64,000 nt of DNA from Faecalibacterium prausnitzii. Lineage in GTDB: Bacteria; Bacillota; Clostridia; Oscillospirales; Ruminococcaceae. Shown here piece after piece: positions 15,781 to 23,753 of the stretch. The stretch covers positions 372,001-436,000 of the forward strand of contig NZ_PRLD01000001.1 in the NCBI RefSeq assembly GCF_003287405.1, written 5' to 3'. Below the pieces are notes generated by a model. It searched no databases and was not told the DNA's origin. It worked only from the letters and a program-made list of their open reading frames with translations. Numbering within the stretch: position 1 is the first letter of the stretch; each line of letters begins with the position of its first letter. Both the position numbers and the translations under genes were made by a program.

Positions 15781-15935
15781 GTTTCTTTACGACTGCTGTT
15801 TCTACGATGTCTACTCTGGTTGTTGCCCTGGGCGGCGGCGTTGGCGTGTGGGGTGTGGTCAACCTCATGGAGGGTTACGGGGCCGACAACCCTGCTTCCA
15901 AAAGCCAGGGTGTCAAGCAGTTCATGGCTAATTAA
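15777..15935 (+). pseudogene. 5' half of maff2, split by IME-2
   Basis: ATG 15,777 follows AAGGAGG and encodes the start of a Maff2-family membrane protein (MSFFTTAVSTMSTLVVALGG, ending GADNPASKSQGVKQFMA). After QFMA the frame enters IME-2 and stops one codon later. The rest of the family sequence (GGGIMLLGLKVVPLLSSLITV) is at 25,972-26,040. Together they make a normal 70-odd-residue Maff2 with a glycine-rich membrane helix in each half. The truncated product would lack the second helix; excision of IME-2 would restore it. Confidence 0.85.
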
Positions 15936-15997
15936 AGGGAACAAAAAGAAAGGAAAAACCAATCCAGACGGTATCAGCGGCAGGCTACAAGAATAAA

Positions 15998-16026
15998 TTG
16001 TGATTTCACAAGATTGGTGTTATAAT
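15998..16026 (+). promoter_or_regulatory. Promoter for the left operon of IME-2
   Basis: TTGTGA (15,998-16,003), a 17-base spacer and TATAAT (16,021-16,026) form a good sigma-A promoter about 64 bases before the HTH gene at 16,090 and 70 bases inside the left junction. It could also read outward circle-dependently when the element is excised. Confidence 0.7.
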
Positions 16027-16089
16027 AAGAGAAAAGCTCCTGCCGGGGCAGCCGCCCCGGTGGTATGGGTAGAAAGGCAGGAAAACAAT

Positions 16090-16362
16090 ATGCACATCAG
16101 CTATAAACCACTCTGGCACACACTGTTAGAGCGTGATATGCGAAAAGAAGATTTAAGGCTTGCCGCTGGTATGACAACGAATATGATTGCCAACATGAGT
16201 AAAGAGGGAAAGCACATCAGCATGGACACATTAGCCCGTATCTGCGAAACGCTGAATTGTGAGATTACCGATGTGATTGAGTTAGTACCAGACGAGCCTA
16301 CTTCCACAGGAGGTAAGGAACATGAGCGAACTGAAACCAAGAATAACGGAAAACGGAATTGA
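16090..16362 (+). CDS. XRE-family HTH protein of IME-2
   Basis: A 90-residue protein from ATG 16,090. LWHTLLERDMRKEDLRLAAGM and TTNMIANMSKEGKHISMDTLARICETL, then CEITDVIELVPD, make the compact Cro/YozG-like helix-turn-helix of about 65 residues; the last 25 residues are polar. Its final 41 bases overlap the next gene, tnpV, whose own ribosome site (GGAGGTAAGG) lies inside it. The pair is driven by the promoter at 15,998-16,026 and presumably regulates transfer or excision of the element. Confidence 0.82.
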   Translation: MHISYKPLWHTLLERDMRKEDLRLAAGMTTNMIANMSKEGKHISMDTLARICETLNCEITDVIELVPDEPTSTGGKEHERTETKNNGKRN

Positions 16363-16699
16363 TTATATCCTTGTCGGAGATTACTATATCCCGGATTTGA
16401 AGCTGCCGAAGGAACACCGCCCTATTGGAAAGTACGGACGGATGCACAGGGAATATTTAAGGGAAGTCCACCCAGTCAGATTGAACACATTGACCTTGAC
16501 CGGGGAGTTATGGACATACCTTGCAGACCTGAACGAACAGGCACAGGAACGGTTAGACACCATCATGGAGCAGATGAAAGATGCCGAGGGCGTGACCGAG
16601 GAATTGAAACGAACCCAAGAAATGGAATGGGTGCGGCGTTGCAATAACATTCACAACCGGGCAGAAGAAATTATTTTGCAAGAGATGATTTATTCATAA
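16322..16699 (+). CDS. tnpV: TnpV-like transposon-encoded protein
   Basis: A 125-residue protein from ATG 16,322 with AGGAGG 10 bases upstream. The sequence MSELKPRITENGIDYILVGDYYIPDL, then LTLTGELWTYLADLNEQAQER, then GVTEELKRTQEMEWVRRCNNI and ending AEEIILQEMIYS, matches TnpV proteins of Tn4451-family elements. It is closely related to the second TnpV found inside the giant helicase gene (39,223-39,582). TnpV has no established biochemical role; it is a small, mainly helical accessory protein. Confidence 0.85.
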   Translation: MSELKPRITENGIDYILVGDYYIPDLKLPKEHRPIGKYGRMHREYLREVHPVRLNTLTLTGELWTYLADLNEQAQERLDTIMEQMKDAEGVTEELKRTQEMEWVRRCNNIHNRAEEIILQEMIYS

Positions 16700-16721
16700 C
16701 GGTATGATAGAATGATTATGA

Positions 16722-16907
16722 CAAATCGGCAATTTATTGAGCTTTGGTTCTTCCTATGCAGTTGCAAAACTGTCTGGTATGGAGCCGATGGGACACTATT
16801 TCAAGCCTTTTACTTCCTACGGTCTGATTATCGTCATTTCGGTTGTTGCCATTATTGTCCATACGATTATCGTGCTGATTTACAGATCAAAGAAAAAGGC
16901 AACCTAA
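16722..16907 (+). pseudogene. C-terminal remnant of a membrane protein
   Basis: An open frame without a start (stop TGA 16,719, ending TAA 16,905) encodes 61 residues, GNLLSFGSSYAVAKLSGMEP at the beginning, then a strongly hydrophobic helix (GLIIVISVVAIIVHTIIVLI) and a basic end YRSKKKAT. It reads like the last helix and tail of a transporter or ABC permease whose front is missing. Its parent family cannot be named. Two intact small membrane genes follow, so this may be the eroded edge of a larger cargo unit. Confidence 0.5.
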
Positions 16908-17115
16908 CTAATTCCAAATTGACAAAGGAGCGTGATTGTATGAAAAAGAATAAGGGTATCGCTATTTTGTTGTTCGCTATTTTACTGCAAATGTGTAGTT
17001 CGGGAATGGAGTTGCTTACATTGGCAGTAGGTGCTGTCGGATTGGTTCTTGCCATTGTTGATGATAGCAAGAAAGACTGACCAATTCCAATTTGACAAAG
17101 GAGTGTGATTGTATG
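16908..17115 (+). repeat. Two copies of a translation leader (16,908-16,942 and 17,081-17,115)
   Basis: Both read close to CCAATTCCAAATTGACAAAGGAG, then YGTGATTGTATG, differing at only a few positions, and each ends in the start codon of a small membrane protein gene (16,940 and 17,113). A third, shorter relative follows the second gene (17,269-17,290). The repeats look like a duplicated gene-plus-leader unit. Confidence 0.65.
16940..17080 (+). CDS. Small two-helix membrane peptide A
   Basis: A 46-residue protein from ATG 16,940 after AAAGGAG. MKKNKGIAILLFAILLQMCS forms one helix and GMELLTLAVGAVGLVLAIVDD another, ending DSKKD. No family is recognised. It shares its leader sequence with the next gene and the two are probably co-expressed. 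The size and topology fit bacteriocin-immunity or toxin-like peptides, but nothing here proves either. Confidence 0.55.
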   Translation: MKKNKGIAILLFAILLQMCSSGMELLTLAVGAVGLVLAIVDDSKKD

Positions 17116-17271
17116 GGTAAAGCGATTTTAGCAATGATTGTAACTGTAATTGTTGGTTTTATGAGTAGTGCCATCTTTGCAAACTGGGTCAATGCACCCG
17201 AATGGGGTATTGTTCTTGCAATTGCAGTTATGGGTGGATTTATCATCTACTTCAACGATAAGAAGAAGTAA
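17113..17271 (+). CDS. Small two-helix membrane peptide B
   Basis: A 52-residue protein from ATG 17,113 after AAAGGAG. It has two hydrophobic helices (AILAMIVTVIVGFMSSAIF and WGIVLAIAVMGGFIIYF) and a lysine end (NDKKK). It resembles the 50-residue protein at 58,534-58,686 in pattern: both have a G(F/L)(M/V)S(S/A)-IxxxW turn, then a WG/GxxI helix ending FIIY/AIIY, and a basic tail. This hints at a family of tiny membrane proteins carried by different elements. Function unknown. Confidence 0.6.
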   Translation: MGKAILAMIVTVIVGFMSSAIFANWVNAPEWGIVLAIAVMGGFIIYFNDKKK

Positions 17272-17318
17272 CCAAATCCCAGTTTGTCGTTCTAAAAATT
17301 CAACTGAATAATCCCAGC

Positions 17319-17367
17319 AAAAACCGCTGCTACATGGAAGCCAACAAACCATGCAACAGCGGTTTTT
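17319..17367. terminator. Bidirectional terminator between convergent genes
   Basis: AAAAACCGCTG (17,319-17,329) and CAGCGGTTTTT (17,357-17,367) pair, with an inner CATGG/CCATG helix. A-runs on the left and T-runs on the right make it usable from both sides, for the peptide genes and for the leftward XRE gene ending at 17,370. Confidence 0.8.
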
Positions 17368-17369
17368 CT

Positions 17370-18176
17370 TTACCGTTTTTTCCTTTGGCTGATAGGCGTT
17401 CCCATTTTCTTTGATTTTTTGAGAATCCGAATCAACCAGCGAAATTCTTCGTCTGACAGATTTTTATAGTTGATACCGAGCTGTTTACAGTAAAGGACAA
17501 CCAGCTTTTCATCCCGGCTGCCCTTGAAATTTTCGACCGCTTCCAGATTTTCTTTCAGTTCATTGGCAACAGTGGTCTGGGGTGCACTCTCACTGTCCTT
17601 TTTATGGGCTTCTCGAATATCCCGGATAATGAGGTTGAGGTCATCCCGTACCATCTGACTGAAATATTCATCATCACTGATATGGGCGGCTTGTAGCACT
17701 TTCAAATGGGGGTCGTCTTCGCCAGGGCGATACCGTTCAATGATTTCATGTCGGACAGTATCAACAAGGGCATTGAGGTTTTGAATCTGCATGGTGGCAA
17801 TCCCGTCCACATAAATCTCAATGTCCGCAAGAAACTTGATAAAATCTTTATGTGTGGCAAGCTCACAGAGCAGACGGTTGTTAATCCGACCGCTTTTCAG
17901 GAGAGCAACCATCTCATCATTCAAATGCAACTCCGTCAATGGCGTGTTGATCTGCTCCCTGTTCTCTGTCCGGCACAGCAGATAATCAACGGAAACCCCA
18001 TAGAAGTCTGCCAGTGTGATAAGGTTGCCATGATTGATTTCTTTATAATCCTCTTTCTCATAACTTCCAAGAGCTGATTTGGAAATACCCGTCAACTCTG
18101 ACAACTCTTCCAGATTTAAGCCTTTGTCCTTGCGGAGTTCCCAAAGGCGTTCCTGTATGCTTGTCGCTCCTTTCAT
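17370..18176 (-). CDS. XRE-family regulator of IME-2
   Basis: A 268-residue protein with an N-terminal helix-turn-helix (IQERLWELRKDKGLNLEELS, then GISKSALGSYEKEDYKEINH and DFYGVSVDYLLC, residues about 5-72). The remainder is helical, acidic, and has no named domain; EEFRWLIRILKKSKKMG near the end is basic. It reads leftward, opposite to the IME-2 replication genes, and likely represses the promoters in the 480-base gap at 18,177-18,659. A homologue in layout is the IME-1 regulator at 3303, although sequences are unlike outside the DNA-binding domain. Confidence 0.83.
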   Translation of the reverse strand: MKGATSIQERLWELRKDKGLNLEELSELTGISKSALGSYEKEDYKEINHGNLITLADFYGVSVDYLLCRTENREQINTPLTELHLNDEMVALLKSGRINNRLLCELATHKDFIKFLADIEIYVDGIATMQIQNLNALVDTVRHEIIERYRPGEDDPHLKVLQAAHISDDEYFSQMVRDDLNLIIRDIREAHKKDSESAPQTTVANELKENLEAVENFKGSRDEKLVVLYCKQLGINYKNLSDEEFRWLIRILKKSKKMGTPISQRKKR

Positions 18177-18659
18177 GGGCGCACGCTCCTTTCCGGTGGT
18201 TTGATTGCTGCCGCTTATCTGGATTATATCACACTTTCCGCAATCGTGGAAATTTCTGATTTTTACCCCTAATTCCTACTTTGTGGACATACGGCACAGG
18301 GCACAAAAATGTTCTATGATACAGGTAGTTCATCGATGGATTATTCCAATCGAATGACCAGCCTGTGTGGGATATGCTTCCCCGGCGATGTAGTGCCATG
18401 ACTTTTGGCAGGGATATGGAGGAACCCTTACCAAAACGAGCATACCAAAGGGAGCGATACGCCGCTGTGAGATTCAGGGGAGGAACGACACCGGGGAGAA
18501 CTGGCGAACTGACACCGAAATGATACCGAAACACGACAATCTGATAGGGGGACAGTCTACCCTATCGCTGATACTTCGGGAGATTTTAAGCGGCTCTATG
18601 GCTGTAATTTTGCCGAAAATCGCCCCGAAACCATACACGAAAACGGGAGGAAGCGCAAT
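18177..18659. other. Intergenic control region of IME-2
   Basis: About 480 bases between the divergent XRE gene and the 18,660 gene. No supported gene. It contains several short related motifs (GACACCGGGG, GACACCGAAA, GATACCGAAA and ATACTTCGGG, 18,487-18,585) that look like weak iterons or operator half-sites, and a GATAGGGGGACAGTCTACCCTATC inverted pair near 18,542-18,565. It probably holds the promoter for the small Cys protein, RepA-like and DUF3847 genes. Confidence 0.4.
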
Positions 18660-18848
18660 ATGCCGAGAATGAGCAAAAAGAGGAAGCATGAGCTTTCCTT
18701 TTACCTCAATGACCGGGGGCGTGTCACTTACAACGAATTATGCCGGAAATGCCAGCATGGGTGCAGGCAGAGCTTCCGGGCGGTTGTGATTGACTGCCCC
18801 CGTTATTTATCCAAGCGAGCAAAGAAAAAGGAGGAACACACAGAATGA
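18660..18848 (+). CDS. Small cysteine-containing basic protein
   Basis: A 62-residue protein from ATG 18,660 after GGGAGG. It is rich in Lys/Arg and carries CRKCQHGCRQSFRAVVIDC, with three close cysteines plus one, and a basic end (YLSKRAKKKEEHTE). This could bind zinc. It overlaps the next start by four bases, so it belongs to the replication operon of IME-2. No named family; small Cys/Lys proteins at this location are common in Tn4451-like elements. Confidence 0.6.
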   Translation: MPRMSKKRKHELSFYLNDRGRVTYNELCRKCQHGCRQSFRAVVIDCPRYLSKRAKKKEEHTE

Positions 18849-19186
18849 ATTTTGAATTTATGACGATAGACACACCATTGCCGCCCTGTATGCCCTTTCC
18901 CAGAGCGTTGACAGGATTTCCAGTCAGCAGCACCGCAAAGGTCATGTACTGCCGGATGTTGGACGCTATGCTATCCAAAGGGCAGGAGGACGAAAACGGA
19001 ATCCTGTTTGTCTGCTTCCCTGTTACAGCCATTGCCGCAGTCTTGTCCCGCAGCTCTATGACGGTCAAGCGTTCTCTGAATGAACTGGAAACCGCCGGAC
19101 TTATCATGCGGGTGCGTCAGGGCGTTGGAGAACCAAACAGGATTTATGTGCTGATACCGGGAAAGGAGGACGCTGCCCTTGCCTGA
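18845..19186 (+). CDS. RepA-like winged-helix replication protein
   Basis: A 113-residue protein. LPPCMPFPRALTGFPVSSTAKVMYCRMLDAM and CFPVTAIAAVLSRSSMTVKRSLNELETAGLI are the winged-helix pattern also seen in the ICE RepA (10,700), with a final RVRQGVGEPNRIYVLIP strand-wing. It is about one third as long, lacking the DnaD-like C-terminus. It most likely binds an origin or controls the operon of IME-2. It is linked by four-base overlaps to its neighbours on both sides. Confidence 0.7.
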   Translation: MNFEFMTIDTPLPPCMPFPRALTGFPVSSTAKVMYCRMLDAMLSKGQEDENGILFVCFPVTAIAAVLSRSSMTVKRSLNELETAGLIMRVRQGVGEPNRIYVLIPGKEDAALA

Positions 19187-19475
19187 TACCTCAAAGCTGG
19201 AAAAGCTCAACCGGGAGCTGGAGAAAAGCGAAAAGAAACTGCGGAAAGCCATCAATGATGAAAAGGCATTGCAGCACCAGTTAAAACAGCTTACCCGAAA
19301 GGAACGGACGCACCGGCTCTGTACCCGTGGCGGTATGCTGGAAAGTTTTCTGCAAGAGCCGGAACGCCTGACAGATGATGATGTCATGCTGTTATTGAAA
19401 CTCATTTTTCACAGGCAGGACACGCAGGAACTATTGAAAAAACTGCTGGAACGGAAGAAGCCGAAAACCCCTTAG
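19179..19475 (+). CDS. DUF3847-family protein
   Basis: A 98-residue protein starting at TTG 19,179 (GGAAAGGAGG upstream). The first 45 residues are a lysine/glutamate coiled coil (LEKLNRELEKSEKKLRKAIN), then KERTHRLCTRGGMLESFLQEPERLTDDDVM. The latter matches DUF3847, a small protein adjoining MobA/L relaxase genes on Clostridia mobilizable elements. Its position upstream of the relaxase suggests a MobC-like accessory role at oriT, which is an inference. Confidence 0.78.
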   Translation: MPDTSKLEKLNRELEKSEKKLRKAINDEKALQHQLKQLTRKERTHRLCTRGGMLESFLQEPERLTDDDVMLLLKLIFHRQDTQELLKKLLERKKPKTP

Positions 19476-19776
19476 TTTACTAAGGGCGCAATTATACACC
19501 ACCCAGAGGTTGGTGCATTGCGTTCTCCGAAGGCTCCTCACCGGAGGGCTGTGATTTTCCGCAGTCATGGTCTGCTCCAAATCAAACAGGGGACGCTACG
19601 CTTCCCCTGCGCTGGCTGCCGCCAGCTACCCTTTTGTGGACTTGCCATCTGGGGACACCTTGCGTTGCAAGTTGTTCCCAGCCGACAAGTTTTACAAAAT
19701 CTCTCTATACTTTGACGGTCGAATAAAGTATAATGAAGTCAACGACTAATCGGAAGTTCAATGTGAGGAAAATTAG
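19476..19776. other. Candidate oriT region of IME-2
   Basis: About 300 bases with no supported gene between DUF3847 and a small membrane gene. The first part (TTACTAAGGGCGCAATTATACACC, hairpin CACCACCCAGAGGTTGGTG at about 19,498-19,517) has the ATTATACAC-and-hairpin look of transfer origins beside MobA/L relaxases, and further GC hairpins follow. It is the best place for the nick site. A TATAAT-like promoter lies near 19,728. Confidence 0.45.
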
Positions 19777-19974
19777 ATGAAGAAAAAGTCTTATTGGTTA
19801 AGTATTAGTGTGTTCGTATTGATACTGATATGGACAGTTTATTATTATGCAATGCAGTACACAGGAGGATTTGCAGACTTAAAGGACTCTATTGTTTGTG
19901 GGATTGTAGGTTTGATATGTATCGTATTTATCGTGAAAAGAACTATTGACTTTTTGAAAAACAAAAAATCGTAA
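19777..19974 (+). CDS. Small membrane protein of IME-2
   Basis: A 65-residue protein from ATG 19,777 after GAGGAAAA. MKKKSYWLSISVFVLILIWT is a membrane helix, then a short outside loop (YYYAMQYTGGFADLKDS), a second helix (IVCGIVGLICIVFIV), and a basic tail KRTIDFLKNKKS. No family recognised. It lies in AT-rich DNA between the oriT-like region and the relaxase gene and may be an acquired cargo gene. Confidence 0.55.
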   Translation: MKKKSYWLSISVFVLILIWTVYYYAMQYTGGFADLKDSIVCGIVGLICIVFIVKRTIDFLKNKKS

Positions 19975-20059
19975 AATTCAAGTTTGCCACCCACACATCG
20001 GGTCAACTTGTCCCGAACTTTTACAGCTAAATATCCGCCGCCTTCACAGCGGCACACCG

Positions 20060-20094
20060 AGCAGGAAATCTGAAAAAGGTCTCCTGCTTTTTTT
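20060..20094 (+). terminator. Intrinsic terminator upstream of the IME-2 relaxase
   Basis: AGCAGGA (20,060-20,066) pairs with TCCTGCT (20,082-20,088), followed by seven T. The stem is short but the T-tract is strong. It would end transcription from the small membrane gene before the relaxase at 20,157. Confidence 0.6.
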
Positions 20095-20156
20095 CTGCCA
20101 AAATGAGGTGGTAAAACGCCACCCCATCCACCAATTACCGAAAGGAGGGACACGAA

Positions 20157-21737
20157 ATGCCCTGCCCACACAACGAAATCACGATTGTTCAGCGCAGCCA
20201 GCGGCAGTCTGCGGTTGCCGCCGCTGCTTACCAAAGCGGCGAAAAGCTGTTCTGTGAATACGACCAGCAAGTGAAGCACTACCCGGAAAAGCGTGGTATT
20301 GTCCACAATGAAATCCTGCTCCCACCTAATGCCCCACAGGAATATGCAGACCGCAATACTTTGTGGAACGCCGCCGAAGCGGTGGAAAAACAATGGAACT
20401 CCCAGCTTGCAAGGCGGTGGGTGCTTACCATCCCCAGAGAGATACCGCCCGACCAGTATGCTGTCCTTGTCCGGGAGTTTTGTGAGCAGCAGTTTGTTTC
20501 CAAAGGCATGATTGCTGATTTTGCAATCCATGACCCCCATCCGCCGGGACACAATCCCCACGCCCATGTCATGCTCACTATGAGGGCAATGGACGAACAT
20601 GGAAAATGGCTTCCCAAGAGCCGCAAGGTTTATGACCTTGACGAAAACGGGGAACGGATAAAACTTCCGTCCGGCAGATGGAAAAGCCACAAGGAGGATA
20701 CGGTTGACTGGAACGACCAGAAGTATTGCGAAATCTGGCGGCATGAATGGGAGGTCATCCAGAACCGCTATCTGGAAGCCAATGACCGCCCAGAGCGTGT
20801 GGACTTGCGTTCTTATGCCAGACAGGGGCTTGATATTATCCCTACTGTCCATGAGGGAGCTGCTGTCCGGCAGATGGAAAAGCGGGGTATCCAGACGAAC
20901 ATCGGCAACCTGAACCGGGAAATCAGAGCCGCCAACCGCCTGATGAAGTCCATCCGGCAGCTTATCCAAAACCTCAAAGGCTGGATTACCGAGCTGGGAG
21001 AAAAACGGAAAGAACTGCTTGCACAAAAGGCGGCGGAGGAAGCGACACTTCTTCCCAATCTACTGATGAAATATATGGAGATACGAAAGGAAGAACGGAA
21101 GGACTGGACGAGGTCTGGACAGAACCGGGGGACTTCACAGGACTTAAAGGCAGTCAGCGAAGCCCTGTCCTATCTCCAGCAAAAGGGGCTTTCCACTGTG
21201 GAGGACTTAGAAGCATTTCTGGAATCTTCCGGGAAATCAGCCGCAGATTACCGCAATCAGATGAAGCCAAAGGAAGCCCGAAGCAAAGTGATTGACGGGA
21301 TTCTTGCCAGCCGGACAGACTGCAAGGAATGTAAGCCTGTCTATGAGAAGTACCAGAAGATATTTTTTAAGAAAACAAAGGAGAAATTCAAACAGGAACA
21401 CCCGGAGGTTGCCCGGTATGAAAAAGCCGCCACCCACCTTGCCAAGCACCCAGATGATAAGGACAGTACCCAAAAGGAGCTGCAAGAGGAGCAGGAAACG
21501 CTTCTGGAAGAAATCGCAGAGTTGAAAGTACCACTGACCGAGGTACAGGAGGATTTGAAGAAGCTGCGGGACATCCGCTACTGGGTACGGAAAGCCACAC
21601 CCGGCACAGAGGAAAGTAAAGAGCCGCCCAAGAAGCAGCCCATCAAGGAAGTCTTGCAGGATAAGGCAGACGAGAAAAAGGCTCAAAGAACCGCCCCGGC
21701 ACAGGCGAAACACAGACAACAGGATATGGAACTTTAA
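20157..21737 (+). CDS. MobA/MobL-family relaxase of IME-2
   Basis: A 526-residue protein from ATG 20,157 after AAAGGAGG. The N-terminal 240 residues are the MobA/MobL nuclease: catalytic tyrosine in VAAAAYQSGEKL, then HNEILLPPNAP and the metal-binding histidines in HDPHPPGHNPHAHVML. The C-terminal half is coiled coil and basic, ending QAKHRQQDMEL. It corresponds to TnpZ/MobL of the Tn4451-like elements. It would nick the IME-2 oriT and lead a strand through a conjugation channel, such as the one its host ICE encodes. Length is typical. Confidence 0.9.
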   Translation: MPCPHNEITIVQRSQRQSAVAAAAYQSGEKLFCEYDQQVKHYPEKRGIVHNEILLPPNAPQEYADRNTLWNAAEAVEKQWNSQLARRWVLTIPREIPPDQYAVLVREFCEQQFVSKGMIADFAIHDPHPPGHNPHAHVMLTMRAMDEHGKWLPKSRKVYDLDENGERIKLPSGRWKSHKEDTVDWNDQKYCEIWRHEWEVIQNRYLEANDRPERVDLRSYARQGLDIIPTVHEGAAVRQMEKRGIQTNIGNLNREIRAANRLMKSIRQLIQNLKGWITELGEKRKELLAQKAAEEATLLPNLLMKYMEIRKEERKDWTRSGQNRGTSQDLKAVSEALSYLQQKGLSTVEDLEAFLESSGKSAADYRNQMKPKEARSKVIDGILASRTDCKECKPVYEKYQKIFFKKTKEKFKQEHPEVARYEKAATHLAKHPDDKDSTQKELQEEQETLLEEIAELKVPLTEVQEDLKKLRDIRYWVRKATPGTEESKEPPKKQPIKEVLQDKADEKKAQRTAPAQAKHRQQDMEL

Positions 21738-21802
21738 CAGGCACTTGCCATTTTCAATCAGAGAATGTCAGGTGCTTTTCTTATTTTCAAGGAGGGATAG
21801 AT

Positions 21803-22447
21803 TTGAATGTATTTGAAGCTGTGAAGCAGTCCGTCACAACAAGACAGGCTGCGGAGCATTATGGAATCCATGTAGGTCGGAACGGGATGGCTTGCTGCCC
21901 GTTCCATAATGATAAAACCCCAAGCATGAAGCTGGATCGGCGTTACCACTGCTTCGGCTGCGGTGCGGATGGGGATGTGATTGATTTTGCCGCCGCCCTG
22001 TATGGGCTGGCAAAGAAAGAAGCCGCCGTACAACTGGCAAATGACTTCGGGCTTTCCTATGAGGACTGGAAACCGCCGGGAAAGGCAAAAAAGCCCAAGC
22101 CCCGGCAGAAATCCCCGGAGGAACAGTTTCAGGAAGCAAAGAACCGCTGCTTCCGTATCCTTGCCGATTATCTCCACTTGCTTATGGCATGGAGAACGGA
22201 ATATGCCCCGCACTCCCCAGAGGAAGCCTTTCATCCCCGGTTTGTGGAAGCCTTACAAAAGCAAGCCCATGTGGAATATCTGCTGGATGTGCTGCTGTTC
22301 GGGGAGACAGAGGAAAAAGCGGCTTTGATTGCGGACTACGGAAAGGATGTGATACAGCTTGAACAGCGAATGGCAGAGCTTGCAGCCGCAGACGCAGCAA
22401 GAACTAAAAAACACCATGAACGCCATGCAGCCGCCCCAGAGCATTGA
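21803..22447 (+). CDS. CHC2 zinc-finger primase-like protein of IME-2
   Basis: A 214-residue protein from TTG 21,803 after AAGGAGGG. Residues 1-95 are the DnaG-type zinc domain: CCPFHNDKTPSM and HCFGCGADGDVIDFAAALYG. There is no TOPRIM domain. It is homologous along its whole length to the IME-1 protein at 4376, including DYLHLL and the WR-EYAPHSPEE segment. It overlaps the VapE gene by 89 bases, more than usual, which suggests tight coupling; the overlap depends on the TTG start chosen for VapE. Confidence 0.86.
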   Translation: MNVFEAVKQSVTTRQAAEHYGIHVGRNGMACCPFHNDKTPSMKLDRRYHCFGCGADGDVIDFAAALYGLAKKEAAVQLANDFGLSYEDWKPPGKAKKPKPRQKSPEEQFQEAKNRCFRILADYLHLLMAWRTEYAPHSPEEAFHPRFVEALQKQAHVEYLLDVLLFGETEEKAALIADYGKDVIQLEQRMAELAAADAARTKKHHERHAAAPEH

Positions 22448-23753
22448 GGAAATCAAGGCGGGGCTGGAAACCACCGAGAAAGGCGGTGTCCGCCAGAGCA
22501 TACGGAACTGCCTGACCGTATTCCAGCGTGACCCTCTGCTTTCCGGGGCTATCGCATACAACATCCTGACCGACCGCAAGGACATCATAAAGCCCATCGG
22601 TTTTCACAGAGAAAGCACAGCCCTGAACGATACGGATATGAAGTATCTGCTTCTCTATCTGGAAGAAACCTATGGGCTTACCAATGAGAAAAAGATTGAT
22701 AATGCCATCGGGATTGTGGCGAATGAAAACAAGTACCATCCCATCCGGGACTACCTAAGTGCCCTTGTGTGGGACGGGACAGAACGAATCCGTTTCTGTC
22801 TGCGGCACTTTCTGGGGGCTGACGCAGACGATTACACCTATGAAGCGTTGAAGCTGTTCCTGCTGGGTGCAATCTCACGAGCCTTTCAGCCGGGGTGCAA
22901 GTTTGAAATCATGCTCTGTCTGGTAGGCGGTCAGGGGGCTGGAAAGTCCACCTTCTTCCGTCTGCTGGCAGTCCGGGACGAGTGGTTCTCCGATGATTTG
23001 CGGAAGCTGGACGATGACAATGTGTACCGTAAGCTGCAAGGTCACTGGATTATCGAAATGTCGGAAATGATGGCAACCGCAAACGCCAAGAGCATTGAGG
23101 AAATCAAGTCATTTTTAAGCCGACAGAAAGAGGTTTACAAGATACCCTATGAAACCCACCCAGCAGACCGCCCCCGTCAGTGCGTGTTTGGCGGCACTTC
23201 CAATGCCCTTGACTTCCTGCCCCTTGACCGTTCCGGCAACCGCCGCTTTATCCCCGTCATGGTGTACCCGGAGCAAGCCGAGGTTCACATTTTGGAGGAC
23301 GAAGCCGCTTCCAGAGCCTATATCGAGCAGATGTGGGCAGAAGCGATGGAAATTTACAGAAGCGGCAGGTTCAAGCTGGCTTTCAGCCCTGCCATGCAGC
23401 GGTATCTCAAAGAACACCAGCGGGATTTTATGCCGGAGGACACCAAAGCCGGGATGATACAGGCGTATCTTGATAAGTACACCGGGAGCATGGTCTGCTC
23501 CAAGCAGCTCTATAAGGAAGCCTTGAACCATGCCTTTGACGAGCCGAAGCAATGGGAAATCCGGGAAATCAACGAGATTATGAACCAGTGCATTTCTGGC
23601 TGGCGGTACTTCCCGAACCCAAGAATGTTTTCCGAATATGGCAGACAAAAGGGCTGGGAGCGTGAAAACCCGGCAACGGACTCCGGCAACCCGTCTGAAA
23701 AAACGATGGACGGTTTTGTGGAGGTCACAGAACAGATGGAGCTTCCGTTCTGA
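22359..23753 (+). CDS. VapE-family SF3 helicase of IME-2
   Basis: A 464-residue protein from TTG 22,359 (AAAGGA about 12 bases upstream); ATG 22,416 is a shorter alternative. The virulence-associated-E domain has Walker A GGQGAGKSTFF (about residue 189), Walker B-like HWIIEMSEM, and VFGGTSNALDFLPLDRSGNRRF (sensor and arginine finger). The hexameric helicase unwinds the element origin, with the CHC2 protein for priming. The three-gene set (relaxase, CHC2, VapE) is conserved in order. The last 30 residues are polar. Confidence 0.86.
   Translation: MNSEWQSLQPQTQQELKNTMNAMQPPQSIEEIKAGLETTEKGGVRQSIRNCLTVFQRDPLLSGAIAYNILTDRKDIIKPIGFHRESTALNDTDMKYLLLYLEETYGLTNEKKIDNAIGIVANENKYHPIRDYLSALVWDGTERIRFCLRHFLGADADDYTYEALKLFLLGAISRAFQPGCKFEIMLCLVGGQGAGKSTFFRLLAVRDEWFSDDLRKLDDDNVYRKLQGHWIIEMSEMMATANAKSIEEIKSFLSRQKEVYKIPYETHPADRPRQCVFGGTSNALDFLPLDRSGNRRFIPVMVYPEQAEVHILEDEAASRAYIEQMWAEAMEIYRSGRFKLAFSPAMQRYLKEHQRDFMPEDTKAGMIQAYLDKYTGSMVCSKQLYKEALNHAFDEPKQWEIREINEIMNQCISGWRYFPNPRMFSEYGRQKGWERENPATDSGNPSEKTMDGFVEVTEQMELPF

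Noticed and set aside
18229-18534. Leftward frame of 101 codons upstream of the IME-2 XRE gene
   Set aside because: No ribosome site and no domain; the area holds control repeats.
19845-21026. 393-codon leftward frame opposite the MobA/L relaxase
   Set aside because: Shadow frame; the plus strand encodes a full relaxase with HDPHPPGHNPHAH.
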